Assembly (NCBI GenBank): GCA_011009095.1
Contig: VTPC01005366.1
Span: forward strand, 1 to 64,000
Reading direction: 5' to 3'
DNA: 64,000 nt
DNA from: Ignelater luminosus
Lineage: Eukaryota > Arthropoda > Insecta > Coleoptera > Elateridae
Of this stretch, positions 39,003-51,310 are shown in pieces; the first letter of the stretch is position 1; the number at the start of each line of letters is the position of its first letter. The translations under genes and the position numbers were made by a program. The notes beneath the pieces were generated by a model, which was not told where the DNA came from, did no database searches, and saw only the letters and a list, made by a program, of their open reading frames with translations.

Positions 39003-40040
39003 ATAACGGACCATATACGGGATTTTTTGGTTTCAGGATCGATTTAAATGGTTGTCGATTTTGTTCAAATAAATAGAGCGACTGAAACTCTTTTTGAATT
39101 TTTCTTGCAACTGCGATTGAAGATATTTTGAAGTGAATTATTTGGTCTTGGGATATAATCGGATCTTGTACATCTTAGGCACGAAACTCATCACACCATT
39201 CTCTTTCATAGATTTTCACTAGTTTCTAAATTAGCTTTTCGCTTGTACATCAAAAATTTCATTATAGGTCAAAACAATGTTCAACACGACAGTAATTGAT
39301 TTTTTCTCAAAAACTGAAATTTCGAAGTAGTGATCAGAAAATGAATTGTCTCTGATGTGACTGCCTCTTTGGCCTTTGGAGTTGTTACCAATTTTACAAA
39401 TCTGAGAAATATCTCTTGCTATAGTGGCAACACATTTGAGTCCGAAAACTGCAGTCTCGTTATTGATTTCCCTTTATTTCCTACAACCTTTACGGGAAGG
39501 CTATTTTGTCTAAAATATTCTAGAAATCAAGCCCTATGCGTCTGTCTTTCAAAAAATAGAAAATTTGTTGTTGTTTCTTCTTTATTAAGAAGAGGCATCT
39601 TTGCTATAGGTAAATTTTTTTGTCCCTGCCAAAGGCAAAGAAAATGAGTAGTTTTGTTTGCAAGAGTTCCTAAGAACGTTGCTCATCTGGTTAGACTAGG
39701 AACAGCAACACGTCTGCAAACAGCTAAACTTCTGCAATTTGCACTGCTTAAAAGAAAAAAAAAAACAAGATTTAATTTGAAGTACCACGCGCATCTCCAT
39801 CGAAAAAGCCACCTTCCAGATTGAATCTGCCCATTACTTAACTCATCACATTATCTGGCCTATTTTCAGATATGTAAAACCTTATGATTGATTCAAACAA
39901 CTGTAAGTATTCAATTTTAAGATCTCCAAGAGACCCAAAAGCCCTCATAATAATATTTATTATTTTATGAATCTCGATTCGTTGTCGATCAATGGACTAA
40001 ACTTTCCAAATATTTTGGCAGTTAGTGACATGTTACCATC
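39003..40040. other. No recognised gene
   Basis: Minus-strand phrases such as RGSHIRDNSFSDHYFEIS near 39310-39360 vaguely recall the end of a LINE endonuclease, but no ordered set of motifs supports it. The plus frame at 39357-39647 has no domain. Confidence 0.35.
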
Positions 40041-40870
40041 TACCTGTTTATTTGAGCAGGTAGTAGTCTCGAAATTTAACAAAGTGGGTGAATGTTCTAG
40101 AATTGGCCCTACTTGAATTCTGCAAATAACCAACGCACCACCTCTTGCCTCTTTCTGTGCCGGCATTTCGACTCCGGTTGGATGAGGCACTGGATAGATA
40201 GATTTTGCACTCTTCTTTTAATTTTGTGGGAGCAGAAGGAAGTGAGGCCGATTGTGACTCCCTGTACTTGGAAAAAATTCTAAGAAAAGCATAGGAATAG
40301 GTAGAGCGAAATAGAATAGAAAGTATAGAAGTTGAAGGTAACTGCAGATACGGAAGAGAATGATTAGTGGAAAAGGAGTATCTGCTTTTGGAAGTACACC
40401 ATATCCGTACCAGGTCTGGCTGATCTGCCTGCGCTACTTTATGGCGTTGTAGATTTGGGACTTTTTGACTAAATGGGAGTCCAAATGTCACGTCCTTCCA
40501 TTGTATATCTCGTTCTCGGTTCGACAGATAGAATAAAAGAGAAATCTACATCGCACTACGATGTCATTATAGGAGCATAGAGCGCGAAATATCTAGCGTT
40601 TTCCACTCGAAAGTTCAGTGTTCGGCAAACGACTCTTCGGATTTCCTACCCTCTACCAAGATCGAAGAAAAACGCTTCGGTGGAAATCGCCCTCACGATT
40701 TGGAGGAGATGTGGCCCAAAAATTCCTGTGAAAAAGGAATATTGAAGTAGAAGACATTCGGCGGTATTAGCTTCGTTAACCTGGGGAAGACTGAAACGTG
40801 AGTGGCTACGCTCGTGGTATATCAAACAGTTACACGTGTTGCCCTTTGTGAACTTTTTTGAGGGTTCTGA
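40040..40870. other. GC-raised island of unknown origin
   Basis: Composition rises sharply over 40100-40850. The longest open frame is on the minus strand (40048-40491, 147 codons), unusually long for this window, serine- and arginine-rich and without a recognised domain. It starts MTFGLPFSQKVPNLQRH. A retroelement terminal repeat with a gene start, or an old host exon, would both fit; no repeats at the ends were found. Confidence 0.35.
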
Positions 40871-43390
40871 GTTTCTTAATTTTGGTTAATAAAAACAGTT
40901 TAGATGAAAGTGGTTCGTTGCTAGTTAAGAATTGATTTTACAGTTTTTCCAAAATAATTTCTAAAGAAAGGAAGATTCTAAACGCTACTATGATTGTCAA
41001 AAGTTTCAAAATTGTTTCTCAGATCTTTCTTTTTAATATAAAACGTCTTACTTTACACTTTCTTTTATTATGCAAGGAAAAACTATATGTACTACTTGGA
41101 ATTTACTTTGAAAGGTTTCTACAGCAAGAAATCCCTGAACACTGAAACATAGAGTTTTGGGTAGTGATTGATTAAGTTTATCAAATTGCTCTGGAAATCA
41201 TAAATTGTTTTTCAAATATTCTTCTATCTATAGTTGATTATAAAACATGCTGGATGCAAATTAGGGCAATAGTATAGTGTCAATGGCCTGAACACAAACA
41301 GAGAAACATAAAAATTGGATTATCTTGTTATTTAACCCAAAATCGTAAAACTAAAAATGTACTCGAAAAAACCTGCAGAGATTTTCTTTACTATTGTTTA
41401 CAATTATATAAAATCTTCTTTTGGTAGAAAATTACAAAATTAATTTTAATTAGTCTCAAAAATTTATTCTATAACGAGACATCACAAGATTACCAAAGCA
41501 ATAATTAACGTTTTAGTGGAATTTTCTAGCTGAGAGCCTTCTTCGACAATAATTAATACTTCAAAAGCACAACAACAACAGATGGAAATTCCTAAAATTT
41601 ATTAATTAAAAATGTTTAGAATTTTGGGCACATCTTATATTCATAATAACAAACAATTAGTTTTAATTACTTTTGTTTATTAACCCAGAAAATGTAAATT
41701 GTTGAATTTAAATGACGGTTCGTGTATATAATTAAATCTCAAAGGCTAAATATAAACTTACGCCACTAATGTTATTTTATGATAGTAACTACTAGCTGTT
41801 GTAAAAGTTTGCATTACACTATCAAATTTAGTTATACATCCTGCATACAAATTAACAGTATTTAGGAATTTTAGGGGTTTCCAGGGAATAACTGAGGCAC
41901 TGAAACACAGTTGGGGGGAATTCAAGAAAATATTTAAAGGCCAAACTTTGGCTATTATCACTCTTTAATTAATTAGGGAACAATACAAAAACAAAACCGT
42001 AAAGTTTTATTGGTAGATATTTCTTTAATTGTCTAGAACTTTAAATTTTTTATTGCTGAAAACTTTTCTTATTTTTAAAACAAACGATTTATCTGAGGTT
42101 TCTTTTTTTACGCTTGCCATCTTTTTAAATGAGAGACAACTGTAAAATTTAATCGAATTAAATTCAGAAAAATACAGCTTTAATTACATTGTACATTTTA
42201 ATTACGCTCCTCTGTTTCTAGACAACAAAAAATTTCCCCTTGTGCGATAAACAAAACATTGTTTTCCTAATTAGATTAAAATTTGAATTTTAGTTATACG
42301 TTTGTTTAACCTGACTAGAGACAATTCTTTGCTTTATCCATCCTACGAACAAGACTTGAAATTATTAGCTAATTAGCTTTTGTTAAAATGTTGTTCATTT
42401 GAAGTACTAGATCGCATTAAAGTTAAAGTTTTCTGGTTATCTTTTGAAAGTTCAGTTTATGTTTCGGAAATTTTCAGTAAAAATAGAGTTAACTAATATT
42501 GAAGTTTTTATGTGAATAAGTATCATGAATGTAGGTTTTTATTATTAAATATACTAAATAGTTGTTTTAGTACCTTTCTTACGTCTAGCATTAACATGCT
42601 TCATGTAGCGCATTTACGAATAATTTTGTTTGAAAAACGAAGCTTGAATAGTTTATGCCGTGCTATTATTTCGCAAGAAGTTCTTAACTGACTTTATAAA
42701 ACGAACGATACAATCTGCAATATCCATAATTAAGCTTCGGCTTTAAGTTCAAATTGTTTTATTTTAATAGATCGAATCTTTAATCTACTTTGAAAATATT
42801 TAAAGTATTTTGGCGAGATCTTTGACATAAATAAAATTAATTAGTTTCGCAATATATTGTAGTAGGATTGAAATGATGGAAGCTAAAAAATTTTAGCCTT
42901 CAGTAGTAGAGGCGTGGTCTTGGGACGGGTGTTGAAAATATCCCCTACATGAAATTGGCAAAGTTGATACAATGATAACCACGTTTTGCTCTGCACTGTC
43001 TTTTTTGGCAACCAAAAGTTTCTATCTGAATTAGTTAGTCAACAGTTTTCTTGTTTAATATGGCAAGACATTGTTTATTCGTTGTATTGGATATGTTCGT
43101 TCCATTTGGTATCCATTCCATGAGTTGTTTTAATACTTAGTAATTAATTTTCTAATTATACTGCTCAATGAGAAGAGTTTCCAAAGTGTCAGTTAGATCC
43201 AAACTATGAAGAATATGTTTGGCTTTCTTGTTAGATTTTGTAGATCATATTTCTTGAATATCTTTTCTTTGTCATTGTGATGATGACTGTTTACAGGGCT
43301 AAATTTGCTTTTGGTCTTAGATACGCAGGTTATTCCAGATAATTTGCCATGTATATCTCAGGACGAAGTATATCTGAATTTCTCTAAATT
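40870..43390. other. AT-rich DNA without recognised features
   Basis: No coding, RNA or repeat signal on either strand. The part at 42890-43330 is slightly more mixed in composition and may include the decayed 5' portion of the adjoining SDHA copy. Confidence 0.45.
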
Positions 43391-43403
43391 TAGTTACTAA
43401 TCA

Positions 43404-44535
43404 CATGTAGTGGTAACAAAGATGTCTCCTGCCAGATCGAATACTAATGCAATCCAAGGTGGTCTCAATGCAGCTTTGGCAAGTATGAAAGAAGATACAT
43501 TTGTATGACAAAGTAAAATATTGGTTGAGAGATTAAAATGTTTATGATAAGAGAAGCACCTAGAGCTGTCACAAAATTAGAAAGCTATGGTATGCTATTA
43601 TAGCGTACCAAAGAAATAAGAGTATATTAACGTGCATTTGGTGGAGAGTTGCTTAGATTTGGGTGGTCAAGCTTATTGATATCGTGCAATAGATAGACGT
43701 GGCACAATTTGCTACACAATGTCGGAAAGGTATAGCTCTTAGTATGCAAAATAAAGTTTTTTACAGATCTGCAGATCCGAACTGATAGATATGAAAGCAC
43801 ATATTTCTCATATTTATGATTGTACAGAAGATGGTAATGAAGTACTGTTGTCTATGGTGTTAATTGCTTAATGATAAGAAGGAGGATATCCTGAAAATTC
43901 AAAGGGTGTACGATTTGCGGAAAAACATCTAGCACCATATGATCTAGTTTCTCTGGTACAACTATTGAAATTGGTGAAGGTATTAATATTACAAAACAAC
44001 CCATTTCTGTAATATGTACAACATGGAAAGCATACAAACTATAAATCTTAGTTTTTAAATCACTTTGATGACAATGACGAAATTTGACCAAGCATATGCT
44101 GCTCGTATTACTGACAACACAAGCCCGAAAAGAAATTGGAAACATCAGTCATAACGCTGGAGAAGATGAACTTGCAAATTTGGGCTGGACACGGATGCTA
44201 AAGGAAAACTTCGTTTGAAAATGAAAAACTGTGCAGAATCATTACAGTTTTACGAGAACAAAAGATTTTTCTAGAAGGAGTTGACTTAATAAAAGATTTC
44301 CACGTCGCTGGTCATGGTTTAATTTGAAAAACGGACATGATCGAATATTGGAATTGCAAGATTTTATGTTAAGTACAGTTGAGAATCGGAAAAAATCTAG
44401 AGGATCTCATGCCAAAACAAAGAATCATTGAATATGATTATGCAAAACTTATTTAAGGGCAGCAAAAGTTGCCATTTGCAAAATATCGGAGAAAGCATAC
44501 TGAGCCCGCTAAAGTTACTATTTTATACCGACCCT
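43404..44535 (+). pseudogene. SDHA: Processed pseudogene of succinate dehydrogenase flavoprotein subunit
   Basis: SDHA is the FAD subunit of mitochondrial complex II and oxidises succinate to fumarate. Ordered blocks match it across several frames. VTKMSPARSNTNAIQGGLNA comes first (family '[21 protein letters not shown]'), then REAPRAV, KLESYGM, a GG-Q-RAFGG-like block, EGGYPENSKGVRFAEK (family 'GEGGYL.NS.GERFME'), WTR.AKGKLRL-like remains, WKTDMIE, ENRKKSRGSHA ('ARKESRGAHA') and GQQKLPFAKYRRKHT, ending AKVTILYRPL ('VTLDYRPV'). The histidine that covalently binds FAD is Asn here. Many stops and frame changes, and a large internal deletion before EGGYP, rule out function. The N-terminal mitochondrial and FAD-binding start is missing. 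Blocks join without introns, as in a retrocopy, but no poly(A) tail remains. An old origin is likely. Confidence 0.85.
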
Positions 44536-44539
44536 TATT

Positions 44540-47500
44540 AAAGTGATTTTTTGTATTGTAATGTTACTTTTTTGAGACTTTCATTTTGCACACTTGGTGA
44601 CTATTTGGTCTTTATTTATTAAGAATATAGGAAGGTGTTAGAAGTGAGTTCCTTAATAGTCTTTACTTAAGTACGTTGAAGAATCAAAAGTATGGCCTGT
44701 TTTATGTGAGTGTTTAAATGGATGATGATTCTTGTTGGTTCTATCTCTATTTGTACATTTAGTAGTTTGGATTTAGGTTACTGGAAATAATTTTTAAATT
44801 GTTTCCTAAATAGGTCTGAAATGTTCTTAGGAATTAGAGGACGTCTTCTTTTGAAAGAAAATCTAATATCTCCTAGACTTTTGTGTTTTTAATTGTGGGT
44901 TTACCCGAACTGTTTTATATTCTCCTCTTATTATTTCCTTGGAAATTTAATTATTGTGTTCAAGAACCAAACTATTTGATTGTTTCGGGTCAGTTTTCGG
45001 CTGCTCTTGCTAAGCCAAAGCTAAAGTAAGTAAGCTCTACGATGGCCACTATAGTTTGTTCATTTGGCATATGGCACCGATAGCATTTGTTTCTCATCTT
45101 CTCAAAAGCTTATTAATTTTCACTGATCTCGTGGCTTCAAAATTGTAGACATCTTCAAATTTAAGACAAGGCAAGTATAAACACCAGTAACAGATGATGA
45201 ATTATTAGCCCATAGGTGTGAAAGATCAATATCAGTTTTTGCTTAATGGGATTTTGGTATTCAGAAGCATATTTCTATTTTGGCAAAAGACTCAAGTTCA
45301 GTTTTATCGAATTTAGCCGTGGAGTTGCTGCTTTAGGCAGCAAAAGAAAATGCCTTTTCCAATATCTTCCGTTTCATTGTTTAGAATTACAAGTCGATAT
45401 GACTTCGGTAATGTCAAGCACCTTCTGCATATTGTTTCAAGGATGTTGTTTAACAGCTTCGATGAGTTTCTGAACTATCCCATTCCCTAAAGCAGTAGCA
45501 ACTCAGTCAGTGATAATTTGATTGGAATATTATTCTAAAGATAACGACAAATTTAAACGTTTACATTAAAATGCAGCTCGTGTTTACCTATTGCAACTCG
45601 TCTGTTAATACAAGGTGATGCGCAAAATTAACCACTTCCCCCATAGAATAGATTTTGCAGATATAATATGACATGTTTCATTTCGAAAAGTTTAATTCTC
45701 TCCCTGCATGTAAATTAGAGAAACGTTTTTATTACACAACCAATTTTAATTTCAAATTCTGGATCATCCTCTCTTTTATACTTATAACTCTTCTAATTAT
45801 TTCTAGTTCGTTACTGGAAGTTTATTTAAATTTTCTTATTTCACTTTAATTGCTATTTATTTAGCTCCCAATGTAATGCATACAAAACCAACCCCCAGTA
45901 GTTGGTTCGAATTAAAGTTCGATCTTCAATAATTATAGAAGGCGAGTTTTACTATCGCATGCAACAAAATAAAATTTCATAATTTATTTATGTGTACATG
46001 TGTCTAACATATTTTGCAGTTATCTGTACGAATAAATAATGGGCATTACAAATGCTAATTTCCTGATAACAAATGTCAGCCATTTTCCGTTCTGCGGTTT
46101 AATACTAATTTCAGCAGTTAATTGTCCTGTAAAATCCATTATATTTTGAACCAGTTTCGTTTTCAATAATCATCAAATTAATTATATAAGGCCGTCCTTG
46201 TTTAAAATTCCGTCGCATTATCGAGTTTTATTTCGGGCATGATTATTGTAATTTTTTTATTTGTTCGTTCTGCAGATTTTTTAGACGAACGAGCTTTAGT
46301 TCATTCAGTTAAATAAACCTGGGAAATCTTATCTTTCATTTTCCGCCCGTCAAACAGTCTCCCCCTTTAACTTTATTATGAATTTTGAACGAGGGTTATG
46401 TAATATAACGTCATATTGCGAAAATACCTGTGAAACTTATTAAATTTAGTATTAATATAAGCATAAGGGTTATTATTCTTGCGACTAGCCGTATGTAAAT
46501 CTATTCCCTAATGGTTTTCCATAATGAACTTTGCCAGATTCTATGTTTATGTTAGATTTACAGACAACTTTTGATAGTTCAGTTATTACATATTAATCAG
46601 ATAACAAACAACTAACTTATCGCAAAACTACTAAAATTGCTTGTTTTGTAGACATGATGGACATTGGATGTAATGATCTTGTTTGGGTTTAATTCATGCA
46701 TATTATGAAACATTAATTAATTTTGAAGGTAAACTTTAAGGTCATATTTGATAAAGAAATAAAGCTAGTAATAAAGATTGTTCTACGTAATAAAATTTGG
46801 TCATTTAACTTCCGTTCGTCTTTGGGCCAAAAACTCTTTCGCTGTAAGAAAACGTCTGTTTTATGTACTGAAATATAAATGTGTATAAATTCTTCTTACT
46901 TGATATCAGTATTTGTCTCAAGTAAATATGACATATATTGTAAGACAACCTACGACTGGTGCCACTTTTAGTCCCACGTAATAAAATGGTGGTCGTAAAC
47001 GTGCTACCGAAAAATGTTTTAGAAAAACTTGTTTGATTGCCGGAACACGGACAAATTATAAAAGATATAAGTGGCAATTCAAAAATTTTAAACCTCTTAA
47101 ATTCTTAAAAATAAAAATGTTAACTGCAGTATTTTCCTAAACGTATTACGTTTTCATTTTTAATGAATCGTTGGCGACAGCAGTTCGCAATTGCGGATAT
47201 AAACAAAAATTATATGGAACATAGAGCCTTTTTTATATTGTGCTTTCACATTTCTTATTTCTTAATTTGAAACGCTGTGGATTTTCTTCTAAGCTTTTTA
47301 TTTTACGCTCATCCATTGAAACAATTGCAGGAATTGATCGTGAGAATCATTTTAACTACTTCTTTTTGAAGTAAAATTCAATTAACTGCAAGAGAGGTCT
47401 TCATTGAAGTGTTTTCATTGATCGAATCGATATATCCTTCAGGTTGTTAACTCGATCAAAAGAGTTTGAGAAATGTGGTTACATTTCTTTTAAGTGTACA

Positions 47501-48680
47501 AGCACAATGATTGCTCATCTAATTGTTTTCTATCTAGTACGTACTACGTCGTTACCGCTAGCGGAATGTGTCGTATAAGAGGAAATTTTATTCTTGGTGC
47601 TACGTGCCTTTCATAAAAATTTAAACCTGATACTGTAAGGTAATAGTTTTATTTTTACCATCCGAGATCTTGGGACATCTGCAAAACTCCTTCTTTACTT
47701 TTAGTAGATATTTACATTTAATTTATCTTTGATATTTGGCGTGATTCAGAATGTTGTGGGTTCTTGTTATAGAATTTTATTCCTATTTTGCATTTTAATA
47801 TAGTAACGTTGCGCTCTTTCAATATACATGCAAGACTAATTTTATTTGCTTTGCATAATACCACGAAAGAAATCTGATTTGAAGTTTTCTATTTATCGCA
47901 ACATACGGAAACGTGATAGTAAATTTTGATAAAGTACATTTGAATAAGTAAGGATATGTCGTTTTCTATCTGTTTATTTTCTTTGTTTTTATGTTTCTGT
48001 TGTTTTATACCTTTACAGAGAAAGTCATAAAAGATTTTTATATACATTGGTTAGTGGCGCAGTCCATTATTAATTTGACTTAATAATGTTCAGTATAACA
48101 ATCGATAATAATTTCCAAATTTAGATGGAAGTGTCGTAAACAAGCGTCCACGATGAACAGTCATTTACAACTGAGAGGTAAATGCATTAATCTGCATAAA
48201 CTGTTGATTCATATCAATTTGTAAATACAGAAATGTTCAACTTTGAAGTGTCATGCTCTTTATGGCACATTTGTCGATTCCGTACAAAATAAACGAGAAA
48301 GTGCTAAAGATATCAAGATCCTAATTGTTGCTGTTTTATTCAGTTGTGTAATGTAACCAACATTCTAGTCGTGGTTTATTAAAAAATCTCTTTTGATACC
48401 CTTACATGTATGAACATAACTAATAGAAACCAATTCATTATCAGCTTGGAGTGTAGTGCAAGCTTAAATTATGTACTAATCAATTTAATGGAAATATTAA
48501 TTTGTTGTTGCGTTGTTTGTTAAAGAAATTAATGAACCAAAACTTAACGGCAAGCATATTAGATAGAAAGCTCCATAATCCTTTAAAACGTTATGCACTA
48601 AGCTGTATATTAAAACTGTTCAGTTTATGTTGAAACTGGTTTCTCATAAGCTAATGCATCTAATTTAGTGATGAAGTAAT
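44540..48680. other. Mostly AT-rich DNA; one unexplained mRNA-like patch
   Basis: 44980-45500 is less AT-rich. On the minus strand it gives KLIEAVKQHP- and LKFEDVYNFEATRSVKINKL-like peptides across breaks, which might be another retrocopy, but I cannot name a source gene. 46800-47080 has a 90-codon minus frame without a domain. Nothing else could be assigned. Confidence 0.4.
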
Positions 48681-48689
48681 TATTATGTT

Positions 48690-49093
48690 CAAAGTGTTCT
48701 TAAATGTTTCTCGGTCCAGTTGGCTGTGGAATCTAATTTTGATGTGTCGCCTTATTGATTTGTTTCAGGAACTAATACGTATTCGTTTTCTGTCATTTGT
48801 CAATTGCTAATGTCATTGTCCTGCATTCAGCAATTTAGTTACTCTTTATTAATTCATTATTATTATTATTTATTTATTTAAGATTTATTCGTTTTTAAAT
48901 AAATATTATGTTAGAAAATTTTTAAAAGTTATTTTTTTAATTATTGCTCTCCAAAAACATAAGATTAGGCAATCATCATAACAACGATGCAATGCGTGTA
49001 ACCTGACAAACATTTTAATACATATCCTGTTTTTCAAAACGCAACAAATGCAGGTGCAAGCATGATTTCACAGAAACATTTATGAACATTTTG
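48690..49093 (-). mobile_element. MITE copy 2, inverted relative to the 12.2-kb copy
   Basis: A 404-bp element. The left end caaagtgttcttaaatgttt corresponds to the reversed right end of the copy at 12223-12494. Its right end (reversed, caaaatgttcataaatgttt) corresponds to the other copy's left end, so the two lie in opposite orientation. Both share the blocks around the reverse of tgcaggacaatgacatt and aaaacaggatatgtatta. A TA follows the right end (49094-49095); the left flank is no longer TA. A long AT stretch in the middle (about 48850-48960), including tattattatt repeats, accounts for part of the extra length. Confidence 0.7.
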
Positions 49094-49132
49094 TATATAT
49101 ATTAGGAAAGGATGATTCAATGCAACACAAAT

Positions 49133-49412
49133 GTGATGGTTTACAAATACTTTAGCACATATAGCAAATTAGTTTTCATGATTTCAGAGCATACATTCGT
49201 ACATTTTGTATCTTCTAAAATAAATAAATTAGCAAAGATTGTAATTTTATCACAATGCTCTAATGCATGAAACTCAAAATTATTACGAGTTTCATGCATT
49301 AAAGTAATATGATAAAATTACAGCCTTTGACCAACTTATTTATATTCAAAGATGCAGAAAAATCGTAGCTTGAATAGTATAAGTATCTGTTGACAGATTT
49401 GTAAACCATCAC
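49133..49412. repeat. Long inverted repeat (about 130-140-bp arms)
   Basis: The sequence from gtgatggtttacaaat at 49133 to 49275 is repeated in reverse from 49287 to the matching atttgtaaaccatcac ending at 49412. The centre is tightest: 36-bp arms at 49240-49275 and 49287-49322, around gcatgaaactc/gagtttcatgc, with an 11-nt spacer. The right arm is the first unit of the 180-bp tandem repeat that follows, so this is a head-to-head pair of that unit. A transcript would fold into a long hairpin. Confidence 0.8.
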
Positions 49413-49680
49413 TTTCATATCAAAGACATCTAACGTGGGCCACTTGGAGTCTCAAACATATCTCAATAATAAAATCCCGCGTTTCATAAATTAGAGCGTT
49501 GTGATAAAATTACACTTTTCAGTTTTTATTTTTCTCTTCAAAGATGAACAGGCAAAATCCACCCTCTATAGTATATCTGTTGATGAATTTACAAACTGTC
49601 GCATTTTATACCAACATGGGTATTTGCAGTGTTAAACATATCTGAATAATAAGATTTTGAGTCTCGTGCATGTAAAAATA
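49287..49680 (+). repeat. About 180-bp tandem repeat, left array
   Basis: Direct units follow each other at exactly 180 bp: cacttggagtctcaaacata at 49441 recurs as tatttgcagtgttaaacata at 49621, each followed by tct.aataataa. The partial unit before 49441 shares the gataaaattaca, ttcaaagatg.a and tgtaaacc.tc blocks. The third unit stops at about 49672, where the Tc1-like element region begins. The same unit resumes at about 51050-51310. Confidence 0.75.
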
Positions 49681-49751
49681 ATTTATTTACTAGTGGCATT
49701 AATTGTTACATTTGACATTAAGTTTTAAATATTAAGGAGTTATAACCTAAG

Positions 49752-50738
49752 CTATAATTGCACATTTTGATATTTTGTAGGGTATCCTTTCGATTTTATT
49801 ACCGCCTCAATCCTTCGGGGCATTGAGTTTACCAAACTTTCGAGATCGTCAAGAGTTATTACTTTGAACCAAGCTTGATTGACAGCCTCGATCAGCTCTT
49901 TCCTGTTATTCGGATTTTGTCATGAAACTAAAACTTTCAGCCTTGACCAGAGAGTTTCAATTAGGTTTAGGTCAGGACTGTTTTCTGACCAAGGCAAAGC
50001 GTTGATGTGGTGGTCACTTAACAATTTCATACTGTTCTTGGTAGTGTGACACAATGCATCCCTGAGGTTCGCTTTCAAACAAATCGTTGACAGTGAGCTG
50101 TAATTTGGCCTCTGAAACTTCCTCCTGATATTTTTTTGAGGTGATACTGCCTTCCACCACTGTCAGTTGCGCACATGTCGCCACGTGTACGCTTCATTGT
50201 TGCCCTGGTGCATTCTGGTAACAGGTCTTCATCTGGCCGATGATGAATAAATTTCATGCCATGGCCCCCCAAAAATGCCAATTTTCGTCTCGTCACTCCA
50301 GATTATTTTTCTCCAGTCGTCTTGAGTCTAGTCTTTGTATGATATAGTCCAATATATCCGTTTTTGTCTTTGTGTTTGTTTAAGGTATGGGTTTTTCTGG
50401 GTAGTCTTGGTTGCAATCTATTGTCGCACAACTTCTGTCTGACCTTTCGGTCAGCCATTTGCACTCCTGCCGTCTTCAAAATGTTATTGATATCTCCTAC
50501 AAAGCAAGACGACAAATTCTGCTCACAACTTGCGGTTTCACCTTTGGTTTTCGATCGGTTTCTGTGGCAGTTTTAGTGGATTTAGGCTTGCCGTACCATT
50601 TGCAAACTTTTCTTAACCCTGCCTTTGTAGCACCACCACCCATCTCTTTGCGATTTGTTCATATGTATAGCTTTCTTCACGAAGAATTACCGCTTTACGT
50701 TTTTTACTTGGCAACCAGCCGACACGTTTTGGGGACAT
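49752..50738 (-). pseudogene. Nearly full-length Tc1-like transposase, broken (DD34E type)
   Basis: The transposase starts at 50738 (MSPKRVGWLPSKKRKAVILR) and ends YPTKYQNVQL with a stop at about 49752: 987 bp, close to the family's usual 340 codons. In order: first HTH with ESYTYEQIAKRW and GLRKVCKWYGKP, second DNA-binding region ILKTAGVQMADRKVRQKLCD, first catalytic Asp in IIWSDETKIG (about 50292), GGHGMKFIHHRPDEDLLPEC, second Asp in the DALCHTTKNSMKLLS block, and SPDLNLIETLWSRLK with the catalytic Glu. It ends with SMPRR-like and IEAVIKSKGYPTKY-like motifs. Several frameshifts and stops break it, so it is inactive. Classical Tc1 TIRs flanked by TA were not found at its edges; instead copies of a 180-bp repeat lie on both sides. 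Confidence 0.85.
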
Positions 50739-51049
50739 TTTTACCAATTTTCAAGGTAAACACACTTTGAAATTGTTAAAGCGCAATTCTGTTCTGCTAC
50801 CGTCAACAAATGGCAAAACCCAGCGTAAAGCAATTGCAAAAGCACACATCAATTATACGCTCAGTGTGATCTCCAATAGTCATAGCATGTGAGACTTGAT
50901 ATTGTCCACGCTAAAGAGGAACTGCTTATTATTACCTAGTTTACAGGTATTTGAAGAAAATGTATTGAAAATTATTTTTACTATTCAAGTCACGTGCAAA
51001 AACAAACTCATTTGCACAATGAAATCACCAAAATCAATGTCACCAGATA

Positions 51050-51310
51050 GAACGCACGAAACCATCTTCAAATGTAATTGTAATCATATGATTGGTGCTC
51101 AGCGTGGGGGACTTGGAGTCTTACTCAGATATATCTAAGTAATAGAATTTCGTCATTAGAATATTTTGATAGAATTACAATTTTTGCATATTTTTAAAAA
51201 TACAAAATTACACCCTCGGTAGTACATCTGTCAGTGGATTTACAAACCACCTAATTCATGTTAAAGACGCCTAACGTGGGGCACTTGCAGTCTCAGATAT
51301 AGAGTCCTAT
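51050..51310 (+). repeat. About 172-180-bp tandem repeat, right array
   Basis: gacttggagtcttactcaga at 51110 and cacttgcagtctcagatat at 51282 start two units 172 bp apart, in the same orientation as the left array. Shared internal blocks are gatagaattaca, caaaattacaccctc..tagtacatctgt and ggatttacaaacca. A more decayed unit precedes (aaaccatc to cgtgggg, about 51058-51108). The array stops at about 51310. Confidence 0.7.

Noticed and set aside
39040-39660. Minus-strand phrases resembling a LINE endonuclease end
   Set aside because: Only one short SDH-like block; no ordered endonuclease motifs.
40487-40940. tgtcacgt ... ttttaca could be the ends of a solo LTR
   Set aside because: No matching target duplication at the ends and no second copy in the window; TG...CA ends are common by chance.
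45895-45930. ggttcgaatt resembles a tRNA T-loop
   Set aside because: No cloverleaf can be folded around it.
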